From positions 1 to 64,000 of the forward strand of contig NZ_JAUQSZ010000001.1 in assembly GCF_030580995.1 (NCBI RefSeq): 64,000 bases of DNA, given 5' to 3'. This document shows positions 62,703-64,000 of this stretch, piece after piece. Source of the stretch: Sphingomonas immobilis (GTDB lineage Bacteria > Pseudomonadota > Alphaproteobacteria > Sphingomonadales > Sphingomonadaceae). A program made the translations under genes and the position numbers. The notes beneath the pieces were generated by a model. The model was not told the DNA's origin, did no database searches, and worked only from the letters and a program-made list of their open reading frames with translations. How positions within the stretch are numbered: position 1 is the stretch's first letter; every line of letters starts with the position of its first letter.

Positions 62703-64000
62703 TCAGCCCTCCACCGCCAGCCGTGCGGCCTCGCCTGCGGCGACCTCGTCGGCCGGGATGTGATAGTCGCGGTTGTAGTTGAAGGTATGGCCGATCGCGA
62801 CGACGAACAGCCCGACCGCGCTCACCGCCGCCAGCCACCAGATATACCACACCATCGCGAAGCCGAGCGCGAGCGCGAGGCCGGACAGGATCACACCCGC
62901 GCCGGTGTTGCGCGGCATGTGGATCGCGCGGTAGCCGCTCGCCGGAGTCTTTGCCCCGCGCTCCTTCATGTCGTGCCACGTATCGAGCGTGTGGACGATC
63001 GGCGTGAAGGCGAAATTATAGGCCGGCGGCGGCGAGGAGATCGACCATTCCAGCGTGCGGGCGTCCCACGGATCGCCGGTCGTGTCGCGCAGCGCCTCGC
63101 GGTTTTTGATGCTGACGGCGATCTGGATGATGAAGGCGAGGATGCCGACCAGGATGATCGCCGCGCCGATCAGCGCGATCACGAACCAGATCTGCAGGCT
63201 CGGGTCGTCGAAGTGGCGTACGCGGCGCGTCGTCCCCATCAGGCCGACGACGTAGATCGGCGTCCACGCGACCCAGTATCCGATCACCCAGCCCCAGAAG
63301 CTGACCTTGCCCCAGAACGGATCGAGCCGGAAGCCGAAGGCCTTGGGGAACCAGTAGGTCATGCCCGCGAACAGGCCGAACACCACGCCGCCGATGATGA
63401 CGTTGTGGAAATGCGCGACCAGGAACAGCGAGTTGTGCAGCACGAAGTCGGCCGGCGGCACCGCCAGCAGCACGCCGGTCATCCCGCCTACGGTGAAGGT
63501 CAGCAGGAAGGCGACGACCCACATCATCGGCAGTTCGAAGCGGATGCGGCCGCGGTACATCGTGAACAGCCAGTTGAAGATCTTCGCGCCCGTCGGGATC
63601 GAGATCACCATCGTCGCGATGCCGAAGAAGGAATTGACGCTCGCGCCCGATCCCATCGTGAAGAAATGGTGCAGCCACACCAGGAACGACAGGATGGTGA
63701 TGACCACCGTCGCATAGACCATCGACGAATAGCCGAAGAGCGGCTTGCCCGAGAAGGTCGAGGTGATTTCGGAGAAGATGCCGAACACCGGCAGGACGAG
63801 GACATAGACCTCCGGGTGGCCCCAGATCCACACCAGGTTCCAGTACATCATCGGGTTGCCGCCGAGATCGTTGGTGAAGAAATCGGTGCCGACGTAGCGA
63901 TCGAGCATCAGCATCGCGAAGGCGGCGGTCAGCACCGGGAAGATCGCGATGACCAGCACGTTGCTGCACAAGGCCGTCCAGCAGAACACCGGCATCTTCA
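62703..64000 (-). CDS. cyoB: Cytochrome bo quinol oxidase subunit I (5' part outside window)
   Basis: The C-terminal 430 or so residues of the catalytic subunit; the start lies beyond the window end. The CuB ligands are in [14 protein letters not shown] and [13 protein letters not shown], and the heme ligands in [14 protein letters not shown]. It reduces oxygen with electrons from ubiquinol and pumps protons. It heads the visible operon cyoB-cyoC-cyoD-surf1-regB-regA; cyoA is expected just upstream. Confidence 0.96.
   Translation of the reverse strand, partial: KMPVFCWTALCSNVLVIAIFPVLTAAFAMLMLDRYVGTDFFTNDLGGNPMMYWNLVWIWGHPEVYVLVLPVFGIFSEITSTFSGKPLFGYSSMVYATVVITILSFLVWLHHFFTMGSGASVNSFFGIATMVISIPTGAKIFNWLFTMYRGRIRFELPMMWVVAFLLTFTVGGMTGVLLAVPPADFVLHNSLFLVAHFHNVIIGGVVFGLFAGMTYWFPKAFGFRLDPFWGKVSFWGWVIGYWVAWTPIYVVGLMGTTRRVRHFDDPSLQIWFVIALIGAAIILVGILAFIIQIAVSIKNREALRDTTGDPWDARTLEWSISSPPPAYNFAFTPIVHTLDTWHDMKERGAKTPASGYRAIHMPRNTGAGVILSGLALALGFAMVWYIWWLAAVSAVGLFVVAIGHTFNYNRDYHIPADEVAAGEAARLAVEG

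Overview
The window is a high-GC chromosomal segment from an alphaproteobacterium, most likely a sphingomonad (Sphingomonas or a close relative). This rests on the gene content: abundant TonB-dependent receptors, a RegB/RegA pair next to a cyo quinol oxidase, many 4-base gene overlaps, and GTG/TTG starts. No rRNA, tRNA, CRISPR array, transposase or integrase was recognised.

Layout. 1-0.6 kb: the 3' end of a secreted VCBS/FG-GAP repeat protein. 0.7-9.2 kb: an AraC regulator, a TorF-like outer-membrane protein, a SulP transporter overlapping a beta-carbonic anhydrase, a glycosyltransferase, an OmpR-type two-component pair and a small secreted protein. 9.3-12.5 kb: a heme-type TonB receptor with a DUF6607 protein behind two Fur-like palindromes. 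12.7-13.9 kb: a small unknown protein overlapping a ferredoxin-NADP reductase.

13.9-42 kb is a purine-catabolism island. A long plus-strand operon encodes a BASS-type transporter with an HpxX/AtzG-like tail, an AtzE/HpxY amidase, an AzgA-type purine permease, an HpxW oxamate amidohydrolase, an allantoate amidohydrolase, a ureidoglycine aminotransferase, PuuE allantoinase, an HpxZ-like protein, OHCU decarboxylase (uraD), an FAD monooxygenase (candidate urate hydroxylase) and HIU hydrolase (uraH). It is followed by a Rieske oxygenase, guanine deaminase, a nucleoside hydrolase, a HAD phosphatase, a phosphoribosyltransferase, a LysR regulator, a TonB receptor, a purine nucleoside permease (NUP), an 8-oxoguanine-deaminase-like amidohydrolase and an NCS2 urate/xanthine-type permease. 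A secreted adenosine deaminase lies slightly further on. Together these would take nucleosides and bases through urate, allantoin, allantoate, ureidoglycine and oxalurate to oxamate and oxalate. No molybdenum xanthine dehydrogenase and no classical uricase is present. Three copies of a 36-bp motif with fixed internal spacing precede three of the transcription units, and four copies of a REP-like inverted repeat lie only in this island, one of them inside the allantoate amidohydrolase coding sequence.

38.2-39 kb holds a low-GC Imm50-like orphan between hairpin repeats, next to a two-block intergenic element also found at 5.1-5.3 kb. 42.3-49.4 kb is a tightly overlapping secreted/redox operon: a DUF1587/1592/1588-type cytochrome, a DUF1552 protein, an ankyrin protein, cytochrome c', cytochrome b561 and PhzF. 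49.4-54 kb: an ECF sigma factor tail-to-tail with a Ser/Thr kinase, then a polytopic membrane protein. 54-59.3 kb: a trypsin-like secreted protease, a methyltransferase, a small protein, a CPA1 antiporter and a flavin amine oxidase. 59.2-64 kb, minus strand: cyoB (cut by the window end), cyoC, cyoD, surf1, regB and regA, with overlaps or a 1-base gap at every junction.
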